Shown here one piece after another: positions 23,518-36,328 of a DNA stretch of 64,000 bases; position 1 is the stretch's first letter; every line of letters starts with the position of its first letter. The translations under genes and the position numbers were made by a program. The DNA lies in contig VUYV01000003.1 in NCBI GenBank assembly GCA_008711295.1, positions 10,495,148-10,559,147 of the forward strand, given 5' to 3'. The notes under the pieces were generated by a model. The model was not told the DNA's origin and did not search any database. It was given only the letters and a program-made list of their open reading frames with translations. The DNA is from Anarhynchus alexandrinus (Eukaryota; Chordata; Aves; Charadriiformes; Charadriidae).

Positions 23518-26500
23518 GTAAGCATCACCTTGGCGTTACCGTTGAGTTTTTGTGTTCCCCTCTTGGTCCTTATGTTTTCTGGAAGTGAGAAGGAGGAATA
23601 CGTCCTCAAGTAGTGGCACTCCCAGTAATGCAGATTTCCTTGTCCTGTCCGCTATTTACTTCTTTTCTGCCTAAAATACCCACATTACTCTCTCCAGTGC
23701 ATATTTATGTTTAGAGGGTGACATTTCATTGTGACTTATATGCAGTCATTTTGTCTCCGAGTGGATGAAAGATAATATGTATAAGAACACACCTGGTTTT
23801 GTTCTTTTGCTCATTTTTATTACATAAACACAGCTGGGCATCATTTTCTTTGAAAAGACTATTCCAGGTGTCCTTCTCAAGATATTTCAGGCCTTAATTT
23901 TGAAAATACTCTGGTGGACTTGCCTTCAGAATGTTTTATTGCTCTCTTCCCCGCATGACAGTCACTCATGTGGACAAGGTTTCTCTGTTTTTCCAAATTC
24001 CCTTCATCTTCTAGAAAGATGGAACAAGTAGTGGCAGGAGTCAGAGTTTGTAATGTTTGCAGATGAGGAGTAACCAAGGAATTTCTGGCACCTGATGTTT
24101 GAGGAGGAATTGAGAGCAGTAATTAAACAACGAATTCCCTGATAGAAAGGGACTCTGGTTAGGTTTTGCTATGGACACAACTTTGAGCCTCAGTTAAATT
24201 TTATTATCTGAAACTGTTTTGATGTCATTGCTGAGAAAATCCAGGGAAGACTCCTAACGACACAAACCCAAGGAAATATATCACTGAAATGAGAACATCA
24301 AGATTTCCGTTTAGTCTGAAATGCCACCCAAAGATGCTTTTCCAAAGACTTTCTGGTTCTTTCTGGGAAGACTTACAAGCATTTGTTTCCCCTCGGGACT
24401 TCTAGAATTTCCCTGTTTAGACTGGAGGCTCTCTCAAGCGGAGGCTGTTTTGATAAACTGTGTGTATAGCACCTTACACAATGGACCTCTGATCACAGCC
24501 TGCATCTCCGCATTATGGCAATGCAAATAAATATATGAACAACTGTCCTTGAACAGGAAGGAAAATAAAAACGGGATTCGCCAGAGAGTAGACACGTATA
24601 TGGTAACCAGTCTCCTGTCATAATAATGTTGTATTTATTGAAATCCAAGATTTAGGAGTTGTTCAGCTTTCTTGGGATGGCAGGAGTGCTCTCTCATTTT
24701 GTCCTATATCCTTGTGCTGAATTTTTTGCGTGTTTGCTTTTTATCCTGTTTTGCCTGACGCTAGGGGAGACTTTGTTTTACTAACATTTGTAGCCGTCAC
24801 TTTGATCTGCAACAGGAAAGCTCAAGATTGGCTTCTCTGCCCATAGGGAAACAGATGAGATCAGAATATGCCAGTTTTAAAAACCTCATTAGATTGGCTC
24901 TAGAAGAAATAGTTCTTGTTCCTTAGTTAATTGCAAATTACATCTTCATTTTTAACAAAAACACTATGTTTTCTACACATGATTATTCATTTGTGAAGGC
25001 TGGAGGCTGATTTCCATTTATTCCTGACACACATGAGGTTATTTGTTCCTTGTAAATAAAAGAAAGATGATCGTTTCCAAAGTCTTTCATTTACTGCAGG
25101 TTTTTGTGCTTACTTGTTTTCTAATGTTCCTTTGTCCTCGTGTTTGTTAGCAAAATTGTCACTCTTGACAAGTGCTTCCAAAATTGTATGTAGTTACAGA
25201 GCAGGGGTAGTATATCAGATTGAGTGTGGGTAACAAAGGGTTCCCTTCCATTCAACAAGCGCTGTGTAATTGCACTACTGATCACGACTAAGCTGATTTC
25301 AGACCAGCTTCCCTCTTTGCTCACAAAGGAGGAAGAGGGATTTATTCAAGGGCATTCTGGAGAATGAAGGAGAGGAACACCAGAGGAGCACATGAAGGCC
25401 ATGCCCCTTCTTCTGTCAGCATCTCCTGCCACAGCACTTGTGGATGGTGGTGGCTGGGGAGAGAAGCACTGGTCCTCAGTGTTCAGCCTTTGGAGACAGG
25501 GGTGCTCCGTTGCCTCCTCCCAGATTTTGTAGTCACCCAGAAAGAGTTCAAGTGAGGGTGCCTCCATTAATTACTGAGTCTTATGGCGGGTAAAAAAAGT
25601 CTGTAGAAAAGTCTGAATGTGCTAAAACGCCAGGCTCTTTGGTGATAGCTGCAAGTCCCTCTGGATATTGCGGCACATCTTAAGGAAAAGGCTACTGTGC
25701 AGCCTGCTATGGAGGACTAACTCGTGCAAAATAACGTGTGGTGGCTCAGCCATATCCCCTACCCACACATCTGCGCTTGGTTAGACCTGCAAGGCATTTC
25801 CCTGTTTCTGCTTGTTTGCGCTAGAAATGGAGGGAAAAGTCTGCCCGCATTCCTCCCCATTACACTGTGACTATTCAAGGGAGCCTGGAGTTTTTGCGTG
25901 ATAGATGTGAATGACTGGAGAAGGATCTTCCTCATAGCCAGCTTTCGTCTTCCTGATATTTCTTCCTCACCTCTCCATGTGAAACAATCGGTTCACAGGA
26001 GTACAGAAAATTCTAGGGGTTATAAGGACTCAGCAGGTGCCAGAAAGAGTTTTATAGGGATGCTCATTTAAAGTTGAAAACAAGTTTTCTTTGACCTTTT
26101 TCATGCCCTGTTTGTGCTTGTTTGCCACCAGTGTTCATGTTGGTGCAATTTGGGGCTGGGGGGTATAGGAGTGGTCATAGAATAATAATTAAGTAGAAGT
26201 ATTTGTGGCAAGGCTTTTCATTAGCACCAGAGAAGTGACTGATTATAAGACAGAACCTTAAGGCATTGTGAAAGCAAAACAAAACAGTTAAGTTGTGTCC
26301 AGTCAGAACAACTCCAGTTGTGAATTTAGCTTATAACAATCCTCACAAAGCGTTCAGTCATTATTAACAAAATGATGTAATAGATAATTTCACATGAATA
26401 AATATGAGAACTCCGGAGTAGGTGGCTGCCAACAATAATAACTTTTCTTTCCTATTCTCCTTTCATCAAATGTTATCTTATTGTGTATTAGCTAGCTACT

Positions 26501-28490
26501 GAGGCAGTCTATGATTAGAAATGGGAGGAGAGCTTCTTTGTCCAGTCGTAGGAAAAAAAGGAAGTCATCCATAATTCTCTTTGTAGTCTGTGGACTACAT
26601 AGAGTGGAAAATGGTTGAAGCCCTCTAAGATGGTACCTTTCAGTCTCCTTTCTCCCAAAGCACATGCCAAACGTTTAGGTTTTTATCGTGTTGGGAAACT
26701 ACAGAACATACCCACATAACTTGTTCAGAACAAGAAGCGCGTCATTTTTCTTTGGAAGAAAGCTGTACTTGCTGGCAAACTTTGTCTTAAACAAACATTG
26801 TGAAATTTTGTTTTGGGCAACAATTCAAGAATACCCCAAAACTCTGTTCATAAGGGGGTGATTCCTATATTTGTGCGGTAGTTTCTAGACTGATATAGCT
26901 TCTCTCAAGAATGAGGGTATTTTTGAAAGTAGCTTTACGAAATCTATCTCAAAACTTTAAATGTTCTATTTCTAAAATCCAGAAAACAAATAAACCAGCT
27001 GTTAAGGAGTATTCCTGGCAGGTACCAGCGAGTTAGACGGTAACGTGACATTCACATGAACTTCCTGTAGATAATTCAGCCTTACAGCAAATCCTATAAT
27101 TCTCTCCTCTTATCCATCTCAAATATTGCAATTATTGCAAATAGGACTTGGGTATTTCATGAGGCATTAATCACCTTTATCAGATATTTGGCTTCAGAAA
27201 TTATTTTGTAATGTTGTTTACTTTGTTACTCAGAGATGAGTTATTACAGAACAGTAATATTGGCCATGGGAAAAGGCTAAAAGGAGGTAAAAGGCTTTCT
27301 CCTTTACATTAAGAAGCAATTGTAGAATGCTTATGTGGCTAGGTGAGCACTTTGAGAGGCAGCTATGCCTATTCATTGCTGTCAGATGGTGAATAACGGT
27401 ACCACGGTCTGCTGCTCAGTTTGAGTTTCCGTCCAACACTGCTTTTCTTGGCCTACCAAAGTCAGCGCACCTGCAAGGTGTAACTTCATTGGGAAAAGTA
27501 GCTCCCATCAGGTGAACTTTCTTAAAAAAAAAACCAACAAAGTAATACAACTCATGACTTGGTGTCTTGCATCTTGTGGTGTGTGCATATGCTGCTTATA
27601 AAAGATGTTGAATCCAAATCCTGGGCTCTACTGGAGGCAGACGCAGTACAGATCCCAATAGTGCAAATCCCAGTAGAAGAGGTCTCTGCCCTGGTTGCAC
27701 CTGCAAGGCTGCTTGATTGAGTTTAATGAGGTTGTCTACATGCAACATAGTTGGCAAGTAGTTGCCAGGAGCATTTCATAAGCTCTTCTGAAATCCTGCT
27801 CCATAGGGCTGGCTTTCTCTAACCAGCGTTGGGTTAGGCTACTGTAGAGCTTCTGTGTAGGAGGGTATCACAAAGCGTGATTTCCCAGGGGAAAAGCAAC
27901 CTAACTCTCTGCTCTTGAAATGAGCTATTTAGCCAACATGGAAGAGCTGTCCAGACTTCTCCCCAGATATCCCGATTTAAACTTGCAGTTCAGCATGTTA
28001 TGTCTGGTTAGTATCTCTGGCAGCACGTGGGTGGAGTGTCCTCTGAATTTTGCTGTGATTGAGTAGATGGGCATATTGCAGCCTGCTTGCATTTAATGTT
28101 GCTTTTTATGTAGTGCTCACAGCTGAGATGTCCAGCAGTGAACTGAACTCACGCAGAGTGGTGTTTATCCTCCACAGCCGTGTAGTCCTCCAGCAGTGTA
28201 TGGAAGCCATAATTAGACAGTGAAGCAGAATCAGACTCTTCAGACTCTTCTTCAGAATGCACTTGTCTTCTCTCCTCCAACCCAGCTATGGATGAATCTC
28301 TGAAAAATTGATTCCCCAGCAGTTTCCCTCAGACGAAAGTGGTACCAAAACATGCTAAAAATAAAAAAAGCCATTGTTCCAGTCCTCTGGAGATGAGTTA
28401 TTCTCCTACGTGATTGGTACAGGCTAGAAAACAGAAGGGTTTTAAGGTTGACTTGTGGTTAAATCATGAATACAAAGTGGTGCTGCATTG
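23518..28490. other. Unique non-coding sequence
   Basis: No gene, RNA or repeat family is recognised over about 5 kb. Open frames are few and short (60 to 75 codons). The low ORF density from about 25.6 to 28.4 kb fits AT-rich intronic or intergenic DNA. Confidence 0.5.
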
Positions 28491-28497
28491 GGTGGGG

Positions 28498-28537
28498 TTT
28501 TTTTGTTTGTTTGTCTGTTTATTTTTTTGTTTGTTTA
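28498..28537. repeat. TTTG-type simple repeat
   Basis: The tract reads as T-runs with TTTG and TTTA units (TTTGTTTGTTTGTCTGTTTA, then TTTTTTTGTTTGTTTAAA). It is a simple tetranucleotide repeat with interruptions. The phenylalanine- and cysteine-rich open frame over it is an artefact. Confidence 0.75.
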
Positions 28538-30778
28538 AATCAATTTTATCTAATCTTATTGGTATTCCAGAGTTTAAAAGCAGGCACAAAGAAGTGAGAA
28601 GAATGTGATCTACAGTCCTGAGTATTTTGTCACCTTATAATAGAGGTAGTTGGTTTGTATAGATTTTTTGGCTTTGGATTCAGGTGTTTTCACATAAAAC
28701 AATTCTCATTTTCTCAGTTGCCTTCCCTTCTTGGCTTGTTATTAAAATACAGGAAGAAATATATAAGTATCTCAATGGAGGAAGAGCTTTTTGGCTGCTG
28801 TAACAGCTCCATATTGTTAAGAAAATTACTGGGCTTGGGAAACTTACAGAGAGCAGAGAGGAAAAGGCAAAGGCTGATCCCTGGTGGACTTGGTTGAGTG
28901 ACATGAGCTGTTCCTGCAAATCTGAGTCCCTCTTCCCACGATCTTGCATTACCCTCCTGACAGTGGGGCTTCTAAAGCTTGCTGATTCGTAGAGAAAGCA
29001 TCATGTTCAAGGTTCATGGAAGTGAAGGTATGAGGAGAAGGTTCTTTAAAATAACACTTTTTTTTTTTTTAATATATTAAAACACGAAGTATCCGCAGTA
29101 GCAGCAAAGCTCTTTCTGAATGATGGGCTGGGATCTGGGATTGAGGGAAATTCTGTCTCTCGTCTTTGGAACTGTTTTTTGTCACTTTAGGTTGGGAGTG
29201 TGTCTTTCAGGAGAATTCAAATTAGATTAGAACTATAGAAATATCACTATGATTTTAGAATACTGGCTGCATTAATCTCTGTTAGAGACGACCATGAAAC
29301 TAAGTCAGCAGTCTGGGAATACTTTCCCATAAGAAACAGCATAGCTCTTATATCTGCATGTGCCTGGTGTCCGGCATTCAGGGATGATGAAGTAATTTGT
29401 ACCTCTGAGGAGGGATAAATAAATACCAAGCCCAGAAAGAAGAAACATCTCACAAAGCTTGGCTATGAGAGGGGTAATTGCAGAAAAAGGATGAGAGAGA
29501 ATGCCTACAAACAGGGGTATATTTCTGAAGGATGACATTGATATGAAGGTTTCTTGCACAACCGAGAGAAGCAGATCATGCAGAAAAATGTTCAAAGTAG
29601 ATACATGGAAACAGAGCAGACAGATTCTGCCTACAGAATTGAAACAACAAAGATTCCCTCTGCATTTAAGTGTATATTAAAATATTCAGGACTGTGATTA
29701 AGTGTGTTAGAGAAGATGATAGTGGTGGTGTTTTCTTGTTTATAAGAGGAGAGTGAAAGGTTGGAAGCAAGCAGAGAAAAAACAAGTGGAAGTGATGGTG
29801 CATATCATGATTAGATAAATGGACTTTTTAATTCTTTTTCTTGCTGCTCCTGCATTTTCAATTTGCATTGCATTTCCAGATTGTCTTGCACCCTTTAGCT
29901 GCTTCTTACCACCTGCCCCTCTAGCTTATCAAGTGTTTGTATGAGTTCTCCATTGCTGAAATGTCAATCCCCTGCGAAACTTGTGCCAGTGGTGATCACA
30001 AGCCAATTATCAAAACTAGAAACTTGCAAGACAGGTAATCATTCCAGGGCCAACCTCAAAAAAAAAAAAATAAAATAATCCCAGTTTAAATTGGTAATCC
30101 CTTTACCAGCAGTGTACAGATTTATGACACTCTGTTATGATAAGGTAGATCAGCAACTGTCTTTTTCACAGTCAGTTCTTGTAAACTAATCCTCCCTGAA
30201 ACCTGCCTAAGTGAAAACATTCATTTCTACAGCTGGGGTCTCTGCTGAAGGTATAGGGAGAAGATTTAGCAGGAGTGGTTTGCAAGCCAAATTTGGAAGC
30301 CTAATTCAACAGGAAATAATGAGGAAAGCTTAGTGAATAGGATCAGCCCTGGATTCACAGATTATACACAGGGAGGCCAGAAAGGAACTTTGTGACTTTC
30401 TAGTCTGAACTCCAGCATAAAATAAAATGTCACCTGAGGATTTCCCACGGGCAGTTCACTAATTTGTGGTTGCATAAGAGCCTTTTAATCTAAACCACTA
30501 TTTAGCTAAACCTTTAGGTATGAAATTTGAATTTGATCTTCCATTCTAGCCTCTAACTCACCAAGCCATAGGAATCACAAGTCCCTAGTCCTTAAAAAGG
30601 TTAAAAACCATCTTGGCATATGTGCACTGGCATGATTGTATTGCAGTCATGGGAACATCATGGCATCTAACCTGTTCCACTCAGGTCTTCTGAAGGGCAT
30701 GAGCAACAGACCCCCAAGAAGGGCTTTGTACCTGTAGATTTCATTGGTAATGAGGTACCTAAACAGAATTTAGGATCC
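28538..30778. other. Unique non-coding sequence
   Basis: No gene or repeat family is recognised. Short A/T runs lie at about 29059-29071 and 30058-30070. Overlapping open frames at 28655-28949 and 29247-29595 have no recognisable product. Confidence 0.5.
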
Positions 30779-30972
30779 TATGTAGCTTTATCACAGGGTT
30801 TAGCAGTTTGTGACGATTAATGTTGTAAGCACTTGCTAAATATTTATGCCCTTTTTTAATTAGTGAAATCAGGCANTATGTAGCTTTATCACAGGTTTAG
30901 CAGTTTGTGACGATTAATGTTGTAAGCACTTGCTAAATATTTATGCCCTTTTTTAATTAGTGAAATCAGGCA
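30779..30972 (+). repeat. Near-identical direct tandem duplication around a single N (likely assembly artefact)
   Basis: Copy one (30779-30875) and copy two (30877-30972) both begin TATGTAGCTTTATCACAGG and both end AATTAGTGAAATCAGGCA. They differ only by one G (CACAGGG versus CACAGG). A single N at 30876 separates them. Identity this high next to an N is what results when two contig ends overlap but are joined without merging. A genuine recent duplication is less likely. Confidence 0.9.
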
Positions 30973-33900
30973 TTACTGATAAATACAATTTTCCATAAAA
31001 GATATTTCTTATTTTGAAGTTTTCCAGTTGGAAAATTGAAATTGGACACATAACATGGAACAAATGTAGGTTGTTATAATAAAAATGAACACCATTCTGA
31101 GCATGTTTTGGTGAGGTTTTTTGTTCAATATTTTAGCAGGGAACTTCTACACTTTCCAGCTAGCTCCCTTCAACAGTTATGTGTTGTAGTAATCAAGTAT
31201 TGTGACAGCTGACATTCTATGAAAATTCTATTCATTCCCAAATGGAAGAACAATATCAAGTATTTCATAGAGCTTGAAAGGGTGAAGTTTCCTTACAACA
31301 GCAGGATATAAGGGAGAAAACCAGAAGAGGAAAAAATAAAGGAGATTTCTTTCCCCCCCCTTTGATGGAAAATTCCACATGTTAATCTCTGGAGGGAGCA
31401 GAGCACAGGTGAACTTGCCAGATACTTATGTCATCTTAGAAAATTTCTTGTTCCCAATCTCTGCTTTCTGAAATTGTTCAGATACACAATTCCCAAATGG
31501 ACAGAAACATTTTATTTTAATGTGTGTTTATAATAAACTGTGATAATTCTTTTTTTTTTATTCTGCTTCTTGCCTTTATGCATTCATTGTTCCTTAGTGA
31601 TCTGATTCTCCCTGCTCAGAAATGTTTGATGTGTGGCTGTGTTGAGGCACTCAAATGGTTATAGAGACGCAAAGCTTGCCAGGAAGAGGCGGGTATTGCC
31701 AAAAGGTGGTAGCACTGATTCAGAAAGTGTCTCTCCCCTTTGAGTCAGGATTCAACAAGTCATTTTATTGTTCTCCCCTTGGAAGAAAAAGAGGTTCCAA
31801 TGTTTAAATACGGCTAGATACAATTGACAGTGGAGTACCCTTCAGGTGCAAGTGACTTATCTCTCAGATTTTCAAAAGCCTCCAGACATCTTGCATGCCA
31901 TGAAGATGAAATAGGCATTATTGCACTAACAGTGGGGAAAACATAGATGATTAGCCATAAAAAGGCATATGAAAATTACTGCTTCTCTTCTCCTTCTCTC
32001 CAGTCCCCTCCTACACTGCAAATAGCAACTGAAGATCACCTGCAGAACATTGTGGCTGGATTTTGGGTTGGGGTTTTTGGTTTGGGGTTTTTTTTTTTTT
32101 TTTTTCCTGGATGGAAAAAGTAAACAAGGAAGGAACACTTTGGAAGGAACACTTTTGCCCATTCAAGGCAAAGGAGTTGAAATTCTTGGTTTCTGCCTGT
32201 TTTGCCTGATCTGCTTTTGGTTTCAAAATCCCGCTAGCAAAATTCCGAGGTCTGGCTCCTGCTTCTAAGCTCATGTTAAGCTGGTGTCCCTTCCAATATA
32301 CTCTGCCTAGTAAAAGCTAAATATCAAAGAGCAAAGCCGTAGTGGAACTAGTCAGCTCTGATTCGTTTTGAAGGTTGTTTTAGGGTTGAGGTCTTATGTT
32401 GGCTAGCAATAGCCACTCTAGTTTTTTGCTTTGTTTCTAATCATATATTAAGATCCACCTTGGTAGGTTACTTGACTTGTCTTATCCTGATTGCAGGTTA
32501 ATTATGGCTGGGGATTATGGAACCAGTTGCCCAAAAGAACGTCAAATGTGCAGTCACTGCTGACATTTAAAAGCACATTGAAAAAATTAAAATGCTTGCT
32601 ACAGCTATTAACCGAATTCTGTCCTTAATTACTGAGATATTATTATAAAACTATTTGCCAAAAGTAAAGAAAGTTCCTGCTCAACAGAGCACTTTTTAGT
32701 AAAAGTAGCCACACAGAGAACCAGATACCAAGGGAAGTCTGGTGGATTGGACTGGAGTGAGAAGGATATTTTGGCAGCGCTTGTTATCATCACAATGCAC
32801 GTTTGCTCAATGCACATACACATAAATATAGGGCATCTTAATATCATTACATATGCACCAACAGCTAGCAAGATCAGCATGAATGCGGCCAGAATATTTG
32901 TCACATTCATCCCCTCGCTTGTACATTAAGGAGCTGTGATTTGACAAAATCAGATGAGTTTCCACTGAAGCCCATGATAGAAGCTGTAGATGTGCATGTC
33001 TCTGTGGAGTGGTCCTGAGTGTGTGCAAGTGGCCAGCAAATGTTTCACTCCTACGGACTTGCTTGGTTATCTTTCCTAACCCTTCGGCAAAAACATCCCT
33101 TCGGTCTTTCCCTGAGATGCTGACATTTGTTGGCTTTCTGCAAGTGGCTGCATAAACTGGAAGTGGCACTCTCATAGGCAAAACCTGGTTAGTTGTTCAG
33201 TGGTTTCCCTTGCCTGCAAACTCTTCCTTTCCTGTAGATGTATATAAGCAGGTTGTGTCCTACTGGCAAAATGCAATTGCTTCCCTGGGTAGCAAAGACC
33301 TTCTTTCTTGTCTGTACCAGCAATCAGCTCTGCTGTGGAGGGAAGGGATGCGCAGCTGCTAGCTGGGACTGCGTTGTGTCATTGGGAACATTTATGTTGT
33401 ATCAGGCTGCTAAAGCGACAGCCGTAGCTATTTTTGCTTTCTAACAAACCTGCCCAACTTTCACATTTATTTTGTACTTTTAGCTTAAAACATGTTCTCA
33501 AATCTGTAGGGCTTTCTGCAAACTATCTAAGGTAGGGTTTCTTAACTCACAGCTTTTGCAAAGGACAGTGGAGTCAAACAAGTACACATTACATCCATGG
33601 TGGAAATGGCATACACAAAGTGAATACAAACCCAACATCAACCTGGACTACATATAATCTCTTCTACTATGTGATCTTTGCAATACTTTGTATCAAACAG
33701 GGATAGAGAATGGTTTCTTACTCCTGCTATTAAAGGGGTAAGAATTCATGGACATCAGCATATATAGAAGTGTTTGCATGAAGCACAATGAAAAAGGGAG
33801 GGTCTGTGTTTGACTTCCATTTCTGTGAGAGTCTCTGTTCTGTGCTAATGAAGGGCACCATAAGCACCAAGGTGCTCAAAACTCCTAATCTTTTTTTTTT

Positions 33901-36284
33901 TTAAAAAAAAACAAACTTCACAAGAAGCAGCAGCTAGCATGGGGTTACCTAAAAATCATGAGATGTGGACAGTGGCATAAAATTGCTGTAACAGTGCTAC
34001 AGGAGCTTTTTCAAATGCAGAAAAAACACCCAACACTGTGTTCAGAACTGTCTGTAAGCAGTTAGTGGAAAGAAATAGAAATCCAAGAACTGCAGACTAA
34101 TATCCACCAGTCCTGATGCAATCAGGTACATTAATCTTGCTCAGCATCTTTAAAGGGTCACCATTTATTTAAGGACTTTTAGGCATCCATAATTTTAAAG
34201 TTTCTGTCTCTCTATTGATGGGAATCTGTGTGAGATGCTGCTTTCTAGCAGCTGTTTTAGATAGATGATAGAAGACATATTACAGTTGCCAACTGAGAGA
34301 GGCAGAAGTAGCTCAGAGCTATGTTTTTAGCTTTCACTGAACAGGATTATAAATCCATCACCTGATTTTAATAAGGATGAAATATCCCTAATCCAGACTG
34401 GCATTGCGCTGCTTCTCCTGTATGTTCATTGACATGATCTACACCCTCCACTATAGTTTAACCTAAAAACCAGGAACAAATACAGTTTTGAAAAACGTTG
34501 TTTCATTGTACTGAATGATGCTGGAGACTGACTGGATTTCTGCCCAGGAAAGCTTTTGCACAGCAAGCTTCAGTCCAACAGGCCACTGAATTTATTAAGA
34601 GTGGTGGTCTAAGGCTACCACAGATAATTGGAAAACATTCAAAACCAAACTGTCAGTGGTTAGTTTTAGTGAATTCCTGATCTGAAGTTGTTGCTGAGGA
34701 CACCACTTTACAGTCACCTGTGATGAGGTGAGGCACCCGGCTCATGTAATTTAATTGTTTTGACCATGCCATCCAACCCTTCCTGCCTTTTCTTGAAAAT
34801 GATTCTCAACAGCCAAAAAAAAAAGAAGAAATTAATACCAGAAGGATGTCTAGTTCTCAGTCTTCAGAACAACATCATGCTAATGAATATTGCTTCAGGT
34901 ACTGGCCAGCCACCATTTAGAGAAATTTTGAAACTCCAGGACTTGTAAATAACCAGACTTGTTCATTTTTTACAGGAAACAAACTGTCATAGAGGACATG
35001 GAAAGGAAGGAATGATCAAAAAGGGTTTATCTAGGAATTCGGGTGAGAGAACAACACATTAGACAAAAGACTAGGAAGGAGCAAGAGATTGAAGAGAAAT
35101 TAAAGCATATAAGAGAGAAAGGACTGGGGAAAGAAAAGAATGAAATGGGAAAAAAAAAGTGAAAAGGCCAAGGACACCTGAAAGTTCTTCTGTAGTTTTG
35201 AGTTCTGAAAAAGCCTTTCTGGTGCTGACCATCAACTAGATTTTTTTGACGCATTAAGTTTCTGAGAAAAGTATTTTATTCTATGTGGTATTTTATTCAA
35301 TTGGTTCTGGCATGCTTAACTCGCCTGTTCTTTGTACCTTGGTCGGAACCATTAATTAAAACTTACATCATCACTGAGGGGTAAGACCAGCACAGAACAT
35401 CAGTAATGAAGTCTAACACACTCTCATACAGAGGAAGGATTACTCTGTGACTGTGAATAGTTTTACCCTAACAAATTACAATATATCTTTTTTCATATCA
35501 ACAGTAGCCAAGAAACAGTAACCCTAGTAACTTCATCTAGCTCAATATTTTGGGTTTTTTTTCCAGCTTAAAGAAACCCTCAACAACATGTTGAAACACA
35601 GAAGAGGTGACTGTACAACAGAGCCCAAGGCTAACCTTTGTGGGCAAGCGTTAGCTTAATCACAGAGAGACAGATTAGAAGAGAAAAAAAATGTAATTGG
35701 ATGTGTTTTATTCAGTAATTTCATTTCATTTTTAGAAGAAGGTTTCAGGCAAAAAAATAATGACAGCAATTTATTCAAGCTATCCAATGAAATGTTTCAG
35801 ATTATATTAATAGACTGAAGTGATGTTTACATGTGTAGTTGGATGTATAGTTTCCTATGGAGACAAGCTCATTAGGTCAAGATTGCACGTCACTAGTTAT
35901 TCTCCACTCAGATGCCGGCTACTGAGATGGGTATTGCAAAAGCACAGGACTTGCATAATTGATAATGTGGGCTGGAATTTCTTCAACAAACTGCCTCTTC
36001 CTTGGGGTAAGAAGGTACAGACAAGCTCTGGTTTGTCAAAACAAGAGTAACTTTTGTGAAATCTTCAGGTTTGATTTATTTCTTGTTCAAAGAATGTTTT
36101 CGAAAATCTCTGAGGTTGTCAAAATTACCCATTAGAATATTTTCAGGAAATAATTTAATTGTGATTTTAAATTGACCTCCCTCCTACCTAACCAAGAACA
36201 AAACAAAAAATTCAAAACTGAAATGAGGAAATACAAATGTTTTGATTGACTTGAACTGGAAGTGGTAGTCTATTTTGCTTTCAG
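30973..36284. other. Unique AT-rich non-coding sequence
   Basis: No gene is supported. Low-complexity runs lie at 31351-31360 (C-run), 32061-32105 (G/T-rich then T18) and 33890-33910 (T-run then A-run). A weak exon-like block lies at 34976-35042. The purine-rich part at 35040-35160 gives a Lys/Glu-rich frame that is probably compositional. Confidence 0.45.
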
Positions 36285-36328
36285 GGTTTTTTGTTTCTTT
36301 CTTTCTTTTTTTTTTTTCCTTTTTTCCT
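36285..36328. repeat. Pyrimidine-rich simple tract
   Basis: The tract TTTCTTTCTTTC with long T runs and CCTTTTTTCC forms a TTTC-type simple repeat. No exon follows with a clear donor. Confidence 0.7.

Noticed and set aside
32061..32105. Telomere-like or quadruplex-like G/T tract (TTTTGGGTTGGGG...)
   Set aside because: It has only three runs of three or more G and no regular unit, and it passes into a T18 run; it is low-complexity DNA and not an interstitial telomere repeat.
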